Source: a bacterium (GTDB lineage Bacteria; Patescibacteriota; Doudnabacteria; UBA920). From it: DNA of 33,658 nucleotides. Position numbers and translations under genes: made by a program. The notes under the pieces are model-generated. The model was not told the DNA's origin, made no database searches, and worked only from the letters and a program-made list of their open reading frames with translations. The stretch is taken from contig JAJYWK010000022.1 in NCBI GenBank assembly GCA_021791515.1, positions 1-33,658 on the forward strand, given 5' to 3'. Within the stretch, counting starts at the first letter, position 1; each line of letters begins with the position of its first letter. Positions 24,736-31,881 of this stretch are shown piece by piece.

Positions 24736-25464
24736 CTAATCCATTCTTGCTAGAGGCTGCTTGCCGTAGTCGGCAGAATTTGTTTTTAAAAATTTTACGG
24801 TTAAGTATATTATCCACGCTAGTGTGAAAAGAACATATGCTTGCGGCCCGAGCATTTTTGTTATCGGCATGCCTATATTGTAAGAGACCAACCCCCAAAC
24901 CAAGGCCCAGACAGCTACCCCCGCAATCATCCTTGCTGCAAAATTTTTAAAAGGCAGTTTTAATACTCCTGAGCCCGCTGAAATTAAAGAACTTAGGCCG
25001 GGGTGCGAATAAAAGACAAACAGCTTCAAGGGAGAAACATTATAGATTATTTTTTTGGCTTTTTCCAACGGATTATGCAATCCAAATTTCAGCAGGCTGC
25101 GATGGCCGCCGAGCCTTCCGAGCGCATAATTTACCAGGTGCGCAAGCAGGAAGCCGAGTATAACCACGGCGATGGAGATCAATATATTAGATTGGTTCTC
25201 TTTTGAAAAAGCCCACCCCGCAACTATTACTGTAGTGCCGGGAGCATACCAGTTGACCAACACCACTCCTTCTGCAATAGCGGCAAAAAATATTATCCAG
25301 TTTCCATAGAGCTTATAGTAAGCTTCGGCCGCGCTTATTAATCCAGCCTGCGAAGGCAAAGGCAAAAAGCGGGAGATGGAGATAAACGCAACCAAAACAA
25401 CAAGCAAGCTTAGCGGCCAGCGGATTGAATAGATAAAATTTTTACTCCATAATTTTTTAAGCAT
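24736..25464 (-). CDS. DedA/SNARE-associated family membrane protein
   Basis: This 242-aa polytopic protein of the DedA (VTT) superfamily is a class implicated in lipid scrambling or undecaprenyl-phosphate recycling. Visible family features are the half-helix hairpin region with VNWYAPGTTVIVAGWAF (near residues 68-85), the NYALGRLGG loop and the second hairpin with SHPGLSSLISAGSG. The Glu before this region (AIAEGVV) matches the conserved acidic position. About five helices in all. The gene lies downstream of the DsbA gene, with 188 nt between them. Confidence 0.75.
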   Translation of the reverse strand: MLKKLWSKNFIYSIRWPLSLLVVLVAFISISRFLPLPSQAGLISAAEAYYKLYGNWIIFFAAIAEGVVLVNWYAPGTTVIVAGWAFSKENQSNILISIAVVILGFLLAHLVNYALGRLGGHRSLLKFGLHNPLEKAKKIIYNVSPLKLFVFYSHPGLSSLISAGSGVLKLPFKNFAARMIAGVAVWALVWGLVSYNIGMPITKMLGPQAYVLFTLAWIIYLTVKFLKTNSADYGKQPLARMD

Positions 25465-25472
25465 ACCTTAGG

Positions 25473-25652
25473 CTATTTACTGTTAAGAGCTTTGCGCAGG
25501 TCGCTCCAAAATACTTTGTGGATTCTGATAGTATCAAAAAGATGTTTTCTGACTAAATGTTTAACATCCGCTTTTGCTTCCTTACTGCATACAATGTGGC
25601 AATGGCGGAAGCGTAGATTAAAGTTTTTTCTGACAGGAGCAATTCTCTCATA
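25473..25652 (-). pseudogene. Open 59-codon stretch without start, in frame after dsbA stop
   Basis: Directly after the TAA of the DsbA gene, in the same frame, the sequence stays open for 59 codons to a TAG. It reads as a protein-like basic segment (RFRHCHIVCSKEAKADVKHL, VFWSDLRKALNSK). There is no ATG/GTG/TTG at its head. The overlapping ATG at 25651 is in another frame and stops after 32 codons. It may be the remnant of a small gene that lost its start or suffered a frameshift near 25610. Evidence for expression is absent. Confidence 0.3.
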
Positions 25653-26516
25653 TTAATTAGCCAGCTGCTGGTCAATTATGGTTTTAAAAGCCGCGTAAGG
25701 CTGCGCTCCCACAACTCTGGTTCCTGTAATGGTTCCGTTAGATGCCGACTTGCCGATAAACCAAGTAGGAGTGCCTGAGACTCCTGCGGCAGCGCCATCG
25801 GCCGTATCCTTAGCCACTTCGTCTTTAAATTTTGCCGAATCCAAGCATTGCTGGAACTGGCTGGCGTTTAGTCCTAAGCTTTTAGCTATGACTGGCAGCT
25901 GGTCTAAGGCCAGGCCCGTGCCGTTGGAAGTTGTTTTGGTAAATATCTGGTCGTGGAATTTATAATAAACTGCATCTCCGCCCTGGGTTCTTGCGCACTC
26001 GGCAGCCTCCGCTTCTTTTTGGGCATTTTGATGGAACGACAAGGGGAAATCTCTGTATACCAGCTTAGCTTTGCCCGTATCAATGTAGTCTTTTTTCAGG
26101 TTCGGCAGCACGTCGGTAAACGAGCGTTTGCAAAAGGGGCATTCGTAATCGGAGAATTCTATAATCGTGAGCGGCGCATTTTTGTCGCCGAGGACTGGGT
26201 CGTTATCCTGCGAGACTTGGGCCGGACCTGCGTCGGGCTGGGCAGCCGTTGGGGCCGCAGGCGCTTGCGGAGCTTGATTATTTTTTTGCTGGACGATTCC
26301 CGCGAGAGCGCTGCTTTTGCTTATAAGCATTTTGCCGGAGTACGTAATAGAACCAGCGATAATTAAGCTGCTCAGAATTATGGCTCCGGACAGAAGATAA
26401 GCCTGCTTATCAACGGCAGTTTTTTTTACGTGGCTTGGTTCGCTCTCAGGCTTGCCGGCGTCTTCCTTGGCTGCTTCATGGTGGGAGTGGTGTGCATGTT
26501 CGTTATGTGGTTCCAT
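25653..26516 (-). CDS. Membrane-anchored DsbA-family oxidoreductase with His-rich N-terminus
   Basis: This 287-aa thiol oxidoreductase belongs to the thioredoxin_4/DsbA-like group. The cytoplasmic N-terminus is rich in His (HNEHAHHSHHE), followed by one helix (about 39-58) and a Pro/Ala/Gln spacer. The catalytic domain begins near 105, with CPFC at 126-129 and the cis-Pro loop SGTPTWFIG toward the end. It should form or shuffle disulfides in secreted proteins. The His cluster could bind zinc, nickel or copper, in keeping with the metal genes around it. Confidence 0.85.
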   Translation of the reverse strand: MEPHNEHAHHSHHEAAKEDAGKPESEPSHVKKTAVDKQAYLLSGAIILSSLIIAGSITYSGKMLISKSSALAGIVQQKNNQAPQAPAAPTAAQPDAGPAQVSQDNDPVLGDKNAPLTIIEFSDYECPFCKRSFTDVLPNLKKDYIDTGKAKLVYRDFPLSFHQNAQKEAEAAECARTQGGDAVYYKFHDQIFTKTTSNGTGLALDQLPVIAKSLGLNASQFQQCLDSAKFKDEVAKDTADGAAAGVSGTPTWFIGKSASNGTITGTRVVGAQPYAAFKTIIDQQLAN

Positions 26517-26557
26517 AGTTTTTGTCTTTGCCTAACAAATTAATTAATAAATTAAAA

Positions 26558-26615
26558 AACCGGCACATGTTTTCAACGGAAAAATTAAAAAATTCCGCAA
26601 TGAAAAATGCCGGTT
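26558..26615 (-). terminator. Nested-hairpin terminator of the 141-aa gene
   Basis: On the minus strand AACCGGCA pairs with TGCCGGTT, enclosing a second hairpin (CGGAA/TTCCG), and TTTTAATTT follows. The stop of the 141-aa gene is only a few bases upstream. The compound shape could also act as an attenuator for the DsbA gene 42 nt further on. Confidence 0.6.
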
Positions 26616-26618
26616 GTA

Positions 26619-27044
26619 TTAAGCGTTGTAAATTTTGGGATGCAGAATCCCCGACGAGAAAGCTTGGGCTAAATAATTATAAAAGTTAGCCATGCCGTGC
26701 TTGGCGTAGTAGGCGGACAAGGCTGAAATTTTTCTTGCAAAAATTGTGGTTGCAAAAGCTGCGAGCAAGAATAATCCCGCAAAGGCCGCAGCAAATGCGC
26801 TTGCTTGGCTAAATAGGGTGGATGCGTTTTGTATAATTTCGTGCGCTATTTTATGGGTTTTGCTGTGTAAGACGCAGCATGCGGGCTGGTTTTTGTTGTC
26901 AAAGTGGTTGGAAACGGAAGAAGCTGAATCAGCCGCTAAGCTTTTATTACTCACTAAAAAACCGCAAAAAATAATAAAAACCGCTAAGATTAGCAGAAAA
27001 ATAAACGAACCGAAAATTTTAAACTTTCTGGTAGTCAGGCGCAT
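26619..27044 (-). CDS. Small two-helix membrane protein with CC-x-x-H motif
   Basis: I do not recognise this 141-aa protein. It has a basic start, a transmembrane helix near 9-33, an outer loop with ACCVLHSKTHKIAHE, a second Ala/Phe-rich helix near 85-107 and a C-terminal tail with Tyr and His. The loop holds two adjacent Cys and three His, which could ligate a metal ion; that is inference. It ends in its own terminator and starts facing the promoter of the LysM gene across a divergent region. Confidence 0.5.
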   Translation of the reverse strand: MRLTTRKFKIFGSFIFLLILAVFIIFCGFLVSNKSLAADSASSVSNHFDNKNQPACCVLHSKTHKIAHEIIQNASTLFSQASAFAAAFAGLFLLAAFATTIFARKISALSAYYAKHGMANFYNYLAQAFSSGILHPKIYNA

Positions 27045-27110
27045 ATAATGATTATAACATAAATTGAGGAATCACTGAAAATTGTCAACTACTAGTTGTG
27101 GAAAAAATCT

Positions 27111-27139
27111 TTGACTGATACTCCGGCTTTTGGTATCTT
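27111..27139 (+). promoter_or_regulatory. Sigma70-like promoter of the LysM-M23 gene
   Basis: TTGACT (27111-27116), a 17-nt spacer and TATCTT (27134-27139) form a good vegetative-type promoter. Transcription should start near 27146, giving a leader of about 120 nt before the likely translation start. Confidence 0.6.
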
Positions 27140-27145
27140 AAAGAG

Positions 27146-27259
27146 GCATAAAAATTTAAACCAAATTTTCGGGGCATTGCCGTTAATATTGTTATTTTTT
27201 ATTTGATCATTGCCGACCGGAGAAATGGCTTAACTTGCGCGAGGGAACAAGTGAAGGAA
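27146..27259 (+). promoter_or_regulatory. Long structured leader of the LysM-M23 gene
   Basis: The leader has two copies of CATTGCCG and a segment GCCGACCGGAGAAATGGCTT followed by ACTTG...CAAGT, a clear hairpin. GCC/GGC pairing around the first segment is also possible. Wall-hydrolase genes with LysM or M23 domains are classic targets of the c-di-AMP (ydaO-yuaA) riboswitch, and GCTTAAC and GAGGGAAC recall its core words. I cannot match the whole consensus, so this remains a candidate structured leader only. Confidence 0.3.
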
Positions 27260-27263
27260 ACAT

Positions 27264-28370
27264 ATACAAATTTTTGATTACTCAAAACTTAAACGCAATA
27301 ACAAAATTGTTTTTCAAAAACTTAATAGAATTAAAACTCCTAAGTCCGAGTCCGGCTTAAAGGCGTTTGCAAAGAAACACCCCAGCGCTATCCTTATAAC
27401 CTTAGTTACTCTGATTGTTGCTGGTTTTAATTTTGCCTATTTTAATAATCGTTCTTCAGGCAAAACAGAACCTACAGGACAAGTGCTTGGAGCTTCTAAT
27501 ACAAAAGCCGAAGCGGCTCCATCATCGGGCAGCTTGTTTATCCCGACCGCTCAAGCGGCCGGGCTTCAGGACAACGATACTTCAGACAAAAAACCATTTG
27601 AGTACGAAGTGGAGGGCGGCGATACTGTTTCCGGCATTGCTGAAAAATACAACTTAAACATTAATACCATCCTTTGGGCGAACAATTTAACAGCCAAAAG
27701 TATTATAAGGCCCGGCCGGAAGTTAGTCCTGCTGCCGGTTGACGGCGTGCTCTATACCATCAAAAAAGGCGACACCATAGGTAAAGTTGCCGCGCTACAT
27801 GAGAGCAATACGCAGAAAATTATGGATTATAACGACATCGCCGATACCACTAAGATTCATGCGGGTGACGCTATTATTATTCCAGACGGCAAACCTTTGC
27901 CGCCTCCAGCTCCTAAAATTGCCAAAAATGCGCAGCGCCAAGCAGGGGAAAATATGAACAATGCACCAACGACCGCCGTAGCTCCCGGCTCATCGGCAGT
28001 TACTTCTCTAGTTTGGCCGACCACCACAAAAAATTTAAGCCAGGGATATTCTTCCAGCCACCGGGGATTTGATATAGCTAATGGCGGCAAACCGCCAATT
28101 CTGGCTGCCCTCAGCGGTACGGTGGAATTCGCCGGCGAATCCGGGGACTGGGGCAAGACTATGGTCATTCGCAGCGACGACGGGGCAATCATCACGCGCT
28201 ATTCGCACGCTTCTCAGCTCGATGTCCAAGCCGGGCAATACGTAAATGCCGGAGACCCCATAGGTATTGTAGGTAACACCGGCCACGTACATGGCAAAAC
28301 AGGTCTCCATCTAGACTTTCGGGTTTACAAGAATGGGGTTGCAGTCAATCCAAAAAGTATGTTGCAATAA
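27264..28370 (+). CDS. LysM-LysM-M23 wall hydrolase with non-canonical start
   Basis: This peptidoglycan-binding and -cleaving envelope protein is tracked from a GTG at 27483 (295 aa). The same frame is open and clearly coding upstream to 27255: a basic cytoplasmic stretch (YSKLKRNNKIVFQKLNR) and a transmembrane helix (AILITLVTLIVAGFNFAYF). No ATG, GTG or TTG occurs there. An AAGGA RBS at 27254-27258 sits before ATA (27264) and ATT (27270), so initiation at one of these is likely (368 or 366 aa). In GTG numbering, LysM repeats are at about 40-85 and 89-135. M23 residues are H193-x3-D197, H242 and H276-L-D278, where the usual HxH is HLD. Confidence 0.8.
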   Translation: MQIFDYSKLKRNNKIVFQKLNRIKTPKSESGLKAFAKKHPSAILITLVTLIVAGFNFAYFNNRSSGKTEPTGQVLGASNTKAEAAPSSGSLFIPTAQAAGLQDNDTSDKKPFEYEVEGGDTVSGIAEKYNLNINTILWANNLTAKSIIRPGRKLVLLPVDGVLYTIKKGDTIGKVAALHESNTQKIMDYNDIADTTKIHAGDAIIIPDGKPLPPPAPKIAKNAQRQAGENMNNAPTTAVAPGSSAVTSLVWPTTTKNLSQGYSSSHRGFDIANGGKPPILAALSGTVEFAGESGDWGKTMVIRSDDGAIITRYSHASQLDVQAGQYVNAGDPIGIVGNTGHVHGKTGLHLDFRVYKNGVAVNPKSMLQ

Positions 28371-28401
28371 TATTTATAAACCTAACGCTCTAAATTTAAT
28401 T

Positions 28402-28427
28402 AAAAACAGGCGGCACCGCCTGTTTTT
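28402..28427 (+). terminator. Strong intrinsic terminator after the LysM gene
   Basis: AAAAACAGGCG pairs with CGCCTGTTTTT as a perfect 11-bp stem with a GCAC loop, the 3' arm ending in five Ts. It lies 31 nt past the stop codon. Confidence 0.85.
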
Positions 28428-28462
28428 CAAATTATTTGAAATAAATAGCCAGTTTTAGTGTA

Positions 28463-28468
28463 TATAAT
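28463..28468 (+). promoter_or_regulatory. -10 box giving a nearly leaderless mRNA
   Basis: TATAAT ends 8 nt before the ATG at 28477, so transcription would start at or next to the start codon. No RBS fits in the gap. The best -35 (TTGAAA at 28436) is 21 nt away, too far for sigma70, so activation may need another factor. Confidence 0.45.
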
Positions 28469-28476
28469 AAGTAGAG

Positions 28477-29214
28477 ATGGAACGACAACCTACTGACAAA
28501 ATTCTAAAAGACAGTATACTGACACCAATTGAAGACGGCAAAGTGAAAATGCGTCCGCGTTGGTATTTTTTTGTTCTGGCCACTTTGTATTTAGTAGGCG
28601 TCATATTGTGGATTTTATTTTTACTATACCTTGTCAGTTTCATTATATTTATTTTAGATCAAAACAGCATCTGGTTTTTGCCAGGGTTTGGTTTTAGAGG
28701 AATACATGAATTTTTAACATCCCTGCCATGGATTTTAATATTTTTAGCGATACCCTTAATTATTATTTTGGAAATTTTAGTAAAAAGATATTCATTTGTT
28801 TACCGCCGTCCGTTAATATATTCAATAATTGGAATTGTTGCATTTTCCATGATTGGGGGATTTGTGGTAGCCATGACGCCGTTTCATAATGGATTGTTGG
28901 GTCAAGCCGAAAAAAAACGTTTGCCTTTTGCAGGGGGATTATATCGCTATTATGGAATACCGAACAAACGCAATTTAGTGATAGGAAATATTACTAAAAT
29001 TACAAATAACGAATATCATATTAAGGGAACCCGAGGCGAAATTACTAATATACTAGTTAAGCCCCAAATGCACTTTTCTTCAGGAATGAATTTTGTCGTA
29101 GGAGATAAAATTATTGTATTTGGAAAATTTGAGGGTGATGCCATAGAGGCATTTGGAATAAAAAAAATTAATAATCATAACCAACCTCCTTTTCCAATGC
29201 AAGACTCGCGTTAA
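28477..29214 (+). CDS. Membrane protein with C-terminal beta (OB-like) domain
   Basis: I do not recognise the family of this 245-aa protein. Three or four transmembrane helices cluster between residues 28 and 135, after a short soluble start. The last ~80 residues are soluble and beta-rich (NLVIGNITKITNNEYHIKG, GDKIIVFGKFEGDAIEAFGIKKI), which looks like an OB-type small barrel. The combination resembles conserved hypothetical proteins of CPR genomes. It stands alone between two terminators or ends and has its own promoter, with no operon partners. Confidence 0.55.
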   Translation: MERQPTDKILKDSILTPIEDGKVKMRPRWYFFVLATLYLVGVILWILFLLYLVSFIIFILDQNSIWFLPGFGFRGIHEFLTSLPWILIFLAIPLIIILEILVKRYSFVYRRPLIYSIIGIVAFSMIGGFVVAMTPFHNGLLGQAEKKRLPFAGGLYRYYGIPNKRNLVIGNITKITNNEYHIKGTRGEITNILVKPQMHFSSGMNFVVGDKIIVFGKFEGDAIEAFGIKKINNHNQPPFPMQDSR

Positions 29215-29302
29215 ATATATTATGGGGGAAAGCTGGGTGCTAGAGGCTAGTATTAAGTGAATATGTGCTGTAGAGTATATTTGATTTTGCTCATAAAACA
29301 TC

Positions 29303-29527
29303 CTAAATAGCTTTTTCTCCCCGCACAGTATATCCTACTTTGGCAATTATGCCAGTAATAGCGTCTTGGCTTATTTTTTCCGGATCAAACTTCACTTGGG
29401 TTTCCTGTCTAGCGTAATTGGTATTGGCTTCCATTATTCTTTCCGTATCTTCTAATTCTCCATCGATGTTCATAGCGCAAGAAGTGCAGTGCATGCCAGA
29501 AATTTTAAATACTTTAGTTTCTATCAT
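29303..29527 (-). CDS. HMA-domain copper chaperone (CopZ-like)
   Basis: This 74-aa cytosolic metal carrier is a single HMA domain. The metal site GMHCTSC (C14, C17) lies in the first loop and the conserved GY near the end (KVGYTV) is present. It should bind Cu(I) and pass it to a membrane partner. It starts 2 nt after the stop of the TauE/SafE-cupredoxin gene, so both are made from one mRNA. In related proteins the HMA domain is fused to that membrane protein; here it is split off. Confidence 0.88.
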   Translation of the reverse strand: MIETKVFKISGMHCTSCAMNIDGELEDTERIMEANTNYARQETQVKFDPEKISQDAITGIIAKVGYTVRGEKAI

Positions 29528-29529
29528 AG

Positions 29530-30576
29530 TTATATTACATTAATGACTCCTCGATACATGCCCATGCTGCACATAAAGGTTAGCGGACCTTTTTGGGTAG
29601 GTGCCGTAAAAGTGACCGTATCTGAATTCCCCAAAGGAACAATTTTTTGGACACCCAGCTTAGGGATAGTAAATGCTTGCGTGCAGCCTTGCCCACCGTT
29701 ATTTACAAGTTTAAGCGTGACCTGAGAACCCGCCTTCACAGTTAAAGTATTCGGAGTATAGCCATATGATCCTATAGTTACTGTTGCTTCAGAAACAGCA
29801 TTAGTCGCTTGATTTGCAGCAACGCTGGTGCTGTCATCATCACAATAGGCAATGGTGCAGAAAGCACTCTTTGCCATATTGCCAAAAGTATTTTGACTGC
29901 CTGTTAAAGCAATTGCGCCGTTTATGTTAAATAGGGCGAGCAAGATAATAGCCCATGCTGCCAGCTTCATAAACTTTCTGTGCCAAGCATCTCCAAGCTT
30001 ACTTGCAAAGTAACCCAAAATAAAGAATATGGGCGACGTTCCAAGGATAAAGGCAAACATAATCGCCATACCTAAAAGCGGACTGCCAGAAGCAATAGCC
30101 AATGCCATCATAGCTTGGGTTATGCCGCAGGGCAGAAACACAGTAAATGCTCCTAAGATCGCGGGCGCAAATACTTGCTTACTCTTTGATTGGTTCCTTA
30201 CCAGCCTCATTAGGAATTTAGGGGGCTGGATAATAAAATAGCGAAAGATTGGGTGGACGTTTAAGATAGACAGCGCAGTGCCGAGCATAAAAAATCCTAC
30301 GGCAAACTGCATAAATACTTTGAGGTCTAGCGAAAGTTGAAACAGTGAACCAAACCAACCCAGCAGTAATCCTAAAAGTGTATACACAACTAATTTAGAA
30401 GTGAGGAATGCGAGAATGGGCAAAGCATTCCCGCCATTTTTAATCTTTTCTTTCAATTTTTCTTCTTCCCTTTGGGCTATGGTAGTAGCCAGCAAACCGC
30501 CTTGCACGGCAAGACAGGTTAAGCCGCCCGTAAAAAGTCCTGTAGAAAAAATAGCTAGCAAATTTGTGTTTGTCAT
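29530..30576 (-). CDS. TauE/SafE (UreH_2)-like membrane protein fused to cupredoxin domain
   Basis: This 348-aa fusion has an N-terminal half (1-225) that is a six-helix CcdA/DsbD-like transporter domain with the paired Cys expected for thiol transfer: C21 in GGLTCLAVQGG and C150 in FLPCGITQ. A linker follows, then a C-terminal cupredoxin domain (about 265-348) with C298 (GQGC), C336 and M338/M340 in the closing MCSMGM loop, which can make a thiolate/Met copper site. With the HMA chaperone it forms a copper-handling pair. The usual His ligands are not evident. The function (copper transfer or detoxification) is inferred. Confidence 0.8.
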   Translation of the reverse strand: MTNTNLLAIFSTGLFTGGLTCLAVQGGLLATTIAQREEEKLKEKIKNGGNALPILAFLTSKLVVYTLLGLLLGWFGSLFQLSLDLKVFMQFAVGFFMLGTALSILNVHPIFRYFIIQPPKFLMRLVRNQSKSKQVFAPAILGAFTVFLPCGITQAMMALAIASGSPLLGMAIMFAFILGTSPIFFILGYFASKLGDAWHRKFMKLAAWAIILLALFNINGAIALTGSQNTFGNMAKSAFCTIAYCDDDSTSVAANQATNAVSEATVTIGSYGYTPNTLTVKAGSQVTLKLVNNGGQGCTQAFTIPKLGVQKIVPLGNSDTVTFTAPTQKGPLTFMCSMGMYRGVINVI

Positions 30577-30663
30577 ATAAGTAATTATAGCAAAAATTAC
30601 ATGGCTAAGGGTTCTGGCGATTTATTTACGTTTGCTTTAATAAATTTCAATATTTTGGCTTCC

Positions 30664-30786
30664 TCAGAGACTTCCATTTTTTCCAGTCTTGTCCATGAAG
30701 CCCCAACCGGTATAGAAATAACCAAATATTGGTATTAGCAGTGAGAAAAGCAGTGCGGAGATGATAATTGATGGTTGTTTTTTCAT
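30664..30786 (-). CDS. Possible 40-aa membrane peptide
   Basis: This small ORF below the track limit begins MKKQPSIIISALLFSLLIPIFGYFY, which is a good signal-anchor, and ends GKNGSL with TGA. It sits 21 nt past the stop of the membrane thioredoxin gene. A second frame in the same stretch reads YQYLVISIPVGASWTRLEK and KILKFIKANV with stop TAA near 30603, so a frameshifted larger gene is an alternative. No RBS is evident. Low confidence. Confidence 0.3.
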   Translation of the reverse strand: MKKQPSIIISALLFSLLIPIFGYFYTGWGFMDKTGKNGSL

Positions 30787-30807
30787 GCGTTTGATTTATC
30801 GGGTAAA

Positions 30808-31878
30808 CTATTGCAGCTTTTCCGGCCCCACGGCCCGGTCGTACCTCCGGCCATCAAACATGATGGTTGGGATTTTGATGGTCTGGATTGTATTTTCCAC
30901 CACGTCTTTCTGTCGATCCAGGCTATCTTTCACCTGGCCTGACCTTGCGGCTTCCTTAATCTGCTGTAACTGGGTTTCGGAATAACCCATTTCTTTCAGC
31001 CACGAAAGCAGTAAGTTCTCCGTTTCCTGCTCAGTGTAAGCCACATTGATTTTTTCCTGGAAGTAAATGCCGTCTGCGTCTTTGCCCGTAAATACTTTTT
31101 CTAATATTTGCCAGTCAGCCGGAACAGTTGTATCTAGAGGATAGAGCTTTACGGCTTCGGTGTAGGACGCGATAAGCCTTGAGTGGGGAAAGCGGTAGCC
31201 GTTCTCGTTTCTTGAATCAGGAATGGGATAGACCAGGTAAGTCAGGTTATACCTGTCGGCAAACCCCGTCTGCTTGATGTTGCCAAACAGCTTGGCGCAA
31301 AACTTACAGCCCGGGTCAATGATTTCCAGAGCCGTGGGCTTGGCCGGGTCATACGGGTTATAGTAGGTATTGGTTTGGGAAACAAATTCCTTTGCGTCCC
31401 AAGTTTTCAGCCGGTTTGGTATCCTGCTGACAGTCTGGCCAAAGGTCGTTACTCCATCGGTTGCCCAGGTTATGACCTGGCCGGTTTTGAGCGATGCCCA
31501 AAATCCCGGCTTGCCGGTATTGATGCCACACGCCTCGCCTCCAAGGGAACAGGATTCGGCGTTGTTGGGGTTGCAGGTGTCGTAGACAAACAGGTTAAGC
31601 CCGCTGTTGACGACGATAACCAGGCTCCAAATGCTCAGCGCGACAAACAGAACAGACAGCGCGCCTATCCAGCGGTCCAGAAAGCGGGCCAGCCGCGGTT
31701 TGGTTACCACCAGGCGGCCCAGCAGCCTGCTCTTCATCTCCTCCTGGAAATTGATGTCGCAGGGTTTGAGCCTTATCTTTTTCCATACGCACTGCCACGC
31801 CCGTTTGGCGAGCTCACGGTAGCTGGCAGAAAAGATGCCCAGAATAGCAAAAATAATGAACGCTGCAATGCAAAACAT
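30808..31878 (-). CDS. Membrane-anchored thioredoxin-fold protein
   Basis: This 356-aa protein has two helices (about 2-16 and 72-92) flanking a basic cytoplasmic loop with Cys (WQC, KPC). An outer Cys cluster follows (DTCNPNNAESCSLGGEAC, 102-117), then a thioredoxin-like domain with DPGCKFCAKLF (C191, C194) and a cis-Pro loop IPTIMFDGR near the end. CKFC resembles DsbC/DsbG- or TlpA-type redox sites. It starts 3 nt after the class V aminotransferase gene, in one operon with the DsbA-like protein. The role in cysteine or metal redox is inferred from context. Confidence 0.75.
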   Translation of the reverse strand: MFCIAAFIIFAILGIFSASYRELAKRAWQCVWKKIRLKPCDINFQEEMKSRLLGRLVVTKPRLARFLDRWIGALSVLFVALSIWSLVIVVNSGLNLFVYDTCNPNNAESCSLGGEACGINTGKPGFWASLKTGQVITWATDGVTTFGQTVSRIPNRLKTWDAKEFVSQTNTYYNPYDPAKPTALEIIDPGCKFCAKLFGNIKQTGFADRYNLTYLVYPIPDSRNENGYRFPHSRLIASYTEAVKLYPLDTTVPADWQILEKVFTGKDADGIYFQEKINVAYTEQETENLLLSWLKEMGYSETQLQQIKEAARSGQVKDSLDRQKDVVENTIQTIKIPTIMFDGRRYDRAVGPEKLQ

Positions 31879-31881
31879 AAA

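Noticed and set aside
24446-24898. 150-aa minus-strand ORF
   Set aside because: It is the first 41 codons of the zinc-ribbon gene extended backwards through non-coding sequence and the dedA 3' end. The true start is ATG 24571.
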